Assembly (NCBI GenBank): GCA_003255025.1
Contig: QANY01002976.1
Coordinates: 2,048,115-2,112,114, forward strand
Length of the DNA stretch: 64,000 nt
Direction: 5' to 3'
From: Datisca glomerata
Lineage: Eukaryota; Streptophyta; Magnoliopsida; Cucurbitales; Datiscaceae
Numbering within the stretch: position 1 is the first letter of the stretch; every line of letters starts with the position of its first letter. The notes under the pieces were generated by a model. The model had not been told where the DNA came from. It saw only the letters and a list, made by a program, of their open reading frames with translations, and did no database searches. Positions 56,001 to 64,000 of the stretch are shown here, one piece after another. Both the position numbers and the translations under genes were made by a program.

Positions 56001-58006
56001 GATCATTTTCTTAACAAAAATTCACTTAAAAAGGAAACTGAATCAACCAATTATTATTAATTTAAATTAAATTAAACAGAATATATATTAAGGAGATTAT
56101 TTAACGAATTTTCCTAAAATCATGCTATCTTATTAAGTCAAATGACCCCACAAAATCGAATTATTAAATCTGTCAATGAAGGTTAAAATCATCAACAGCT
56201 AGTTGATGACGTGGCATCCAAAAATTGTTATTTACCTAAAATGTTGAAAAACATGTTATCTCTTAAACCAACTTTCAAAACTTGTCTATTTGATGCAATT
56301 ACTTAAAAAAATTAGTATTTTCTTGTGTTTGACATTGGAGCTTTTGGTATAGATATCCTTATTATAGAACTTATAAGCAAAAATGACCAACAAATTTAAT
56401 GGTATGAAAAAAAAATTGTCATTTTTAAGTTAGGAAGTTTTAACTTAATTATAACCTTACTATTTTACCATTTCAATTTTGTTATCGCTAGGAGTAACTT
56501 TCTATCACTTTTATTTTTTTCCTTATGTTTGTTGATGGTATTTTCTCGCTTCTCTTAAATAATTTCTTTAAAGCACATTATAAAAAAACATTATTTTCAT
56601 TTTCTTTGGGTGTCGTCTCTCTCTATCTCTCTCTCTCTCTCTCCATATAGATATATGTATGTATATTCTTTTGTGAAAAAAAATGAAATGGGAGATATCC
56701 ACACTTATTGCTCGTTCAATTGCATCTATCTCAATAATAAATAAACATATAGTTTACTTATCGTTAATAAACTCTCTACTTACTGCTATGCTACATTTTA
56801 ATGTATAATATTTTTTATCATTGTCCTATCTTCGTTGGACGTTGGCCAAAAGATAAACATCATCTTTAGTTTTGAGCATAAAAGAATAAATTAGAACGAC
56901 TTCCTGCTAAGTAAACAATCTATTAATGATGTAACCAATATGTTTACCTATTTCATATTGTGAAAAAATAACTTGTAAACTAAATCAAGAACATAAAAGA
57001 ACTTTCAATGATTTCTACAAGTTTATAGTAGAATGGACAAATGTTTTTGAAGCAAGTTGAACAAGTTTGAGTAAAATTTGGAAAAATAGCATAAACAAAC
57101 ATAAGAGAAGAAAAACATAAGGAATAGAGAAGTTACTCTTGATGGTTATAAAATAAGTGAAAGAGTAAAATAGTAAATCCATAACTAACATCAATTTCCT
57201 AAGTTTAAAAATTGTCATTTTTACATATATACATATGAAGAACCATTCTTGCATATAAATTAATGAAAAATGTCTACTACTACAATTTTCACTGACATTG
57301 CCACCATGCTTGGACTGATTAACTTAGCTCATAATCAACAACGTACTAAATAGCCCACCTTGCTTGGACTGATTATATTAAATTGTTTTGAAAGTGAATT
57401 AAATAATTCTTTTAGACGATAAGTGTTAACCTCTCAATTCGGTTCTGAAATGCAATAAACAATTTTAGTGCATGCTCGAATTGGTTGTTGGGTCTGACTA
57501 AAGACGAAAGGGGGTTTGGATAACTTGGATTTGATGTTTATCAGTTAGGTTGATTTAGTTGGTCACATCTTTCTTAATTCATTATAAGTTATGAATGAGA
57601 AGCAAAAGCTCAACACTAGTCCACCAAGTTCGGGAGAATATTTTCTCTTTTCTAGTCAGATACAGTAAATGATGCATCAGACTAACGACTAAATGAGCTT
57701 TAAGTTGATGCCGATACATACTGATTACATGAAGAGTTTTAAGAAAAGATGACCGACTTGATTCTACTATCTACTAATAAGAAGCATCTGCTCCGTCAGT
57801 CTTCAAATAATATCATTTATACAACAGTCTTGTTACCTCCACTAGTAGTAGCTTGAATACCATTACCACTTCCCTGTCGCATCCCACAGCTGGGAATTTG
57901 CAAAGATTACAAGTGCACATCAGCAGCTTTATAAAAATTGCAAGTGCTACAAATCAATGTATAAACGCGTACAAAGGATATTGAACTTGAAGAAGTACAA
58001 ATCCTG
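53032..58006. other. AT-rich intergenic region between oxidoreductase and MCM5
   Basis: The first few hundred bases are the oxidoreductase upstream region. The rest is very AT-rich with short spurious open frames only. A CT microsatellite lies at about 56619-56642 followed by ATATAGATATATGTATGTATAT. Two direct copies of a CTTGGACTGATTA-type 13-mer occur near 57311 and 57362. The MCM5 3' UTR lies left of 58007. Confidence 0.6.
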
Positions 58007-63527
<5,521 letters not shown>

Positions 63528-63649
63528 TCTCAACGTAGCGATCAGATTTCCCTCAATATGATTTCTTTACCTCTCTCTCTCTGTCACTCAGAGGCTTCGG
63601 GTTTTCAGTATTGTGAAATGGGAAGGAAATGTTATGCGGTGTGGTTTCT

Positions 63650-63699
63650 GGCGGGAATGAAGCATTTGGCGGGAAATTGGTGTGAGTTGGCTTTCGCGC
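63650..63699. promoter_or_regulatory. Cluster of E2F-type sites upstream of MCM5
   Basis: Three candidate sites stand 120-175 bases before the MCM5 start codon: GGCGGGAA at 63650-63657, TTTGGCGGGAAA at 63665-63676, and TTTCGCGC at 63692-63699. The last two fit the E2F consensus TTTSSCGC. E2F control of MCM genes at G1/S is established in plants. Confidence 0.8.
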
Positions 63700-64000
63700 G
63701 TGTTAAGTTTTAAGGAGAATTTTCAATAGAAATTTTGAGTAATTTAAGGTTTTCTTAAAACACTTTAGCCTTAAGTTTTAAGGAGAAAGAAGTCTAAAAC
63801 TGTTCCTTTGTAATACTAAATTTAGCTCTCGTTTTTTCTAATTCTAAAAATATTAAAATCAATTTTTTTTATTTTTAAACTTGCATTCACTTAAATTAAA
63901 ACAACCCTTGTCATTTATGTTTCAATTATAAGATAATTTTGTCTTTTCACACTTACACTAACACATTTTAAATAAAATGCACCTATTTGTCATTTCTTAA
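63700..64000. other. AT-rich region upstream of MCM5
   Basis: No gene, RNA or repeat is recognised. It is probably distal promoter or intergenic DNA. Confidence 0.5.

Noticed and set aside
53250..57800. Short open frames of 60-80 codons in the AT-rich intergenic stretch
   Set aside because: Low complexity, no motif and no splice-consistent continuation.

Overview
This window is nuclear DNA from a flowering plant, most likely a eudicot. It carries three intact multi-exon plant genes with GT-AG introns, one single-exon gene, and a dense stack of decayed plant transposable elements. The species cannot be named from the sequence. No bacterial operon, CRISPR array, rRNA or organelle gene is present.

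Left part (1-23.5 kb) is a graveyard of reverse-transcribing elements. A Ty1/copia element on the minus strand runs off the left edge (1-3478). Next comes an integrase-less coat/protease/RT/RNase H element of the plant pararetrovirus type (about 3490-8360), badly broken. Then a Ty3/gypsy Tat-type element follows on the plus strand (about 8360-17.5 kb). It has an antisense extra gene in its 3' part and a 59-bp tandem array split by a 610-bp hAT-like MITE. A complete copia element with two LTRs (18197-23429) sits inside an older L1-type LINE.

Middle part: a single-exon GH18 (class V) chitinase-like gene (24939-26090) is followed by a second gypsy element (27491-37093) with exact 5-bp target duplications, LTRs of unequal length and a 2.18-kb solo LTR nested in its gag. 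After a 115-bp SINE comes a Tourist-like MITE (37832-42797) that was split by a gag-only gypsy element (38000-42544). Boundaries of most of these insertions can be given to the base.

Right part (44.4-63.5 kb) is the gene island. A plasma-membrane proton ATPase on the plus strand (14 coding exons, 949 residues when the frame-consistent exons are summed) faces a FAD-dependent oxidoreductase of the DAO type on the minus strand (9 exons, 450 residues). After about 5 kb of AT-rich DNA comes MCM5, a replicative helicase subunit, on the minus strand (18 exons, 735 residues), with E2F-type sites just upstream and a SINE in intron 4. The three genes are functionally unrelated housekeeping loci and do not form a cluster.

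I found no new multi-gene system. The most unusual points are the pararetrovirus-like segment wedged between two retrotransposons that both lack their 5' ends, the spliced antisense gene of the Tat element, a near-perfect 46-bp hairpin at the start of a gag gene, and CT tracts directly after three splice donors.
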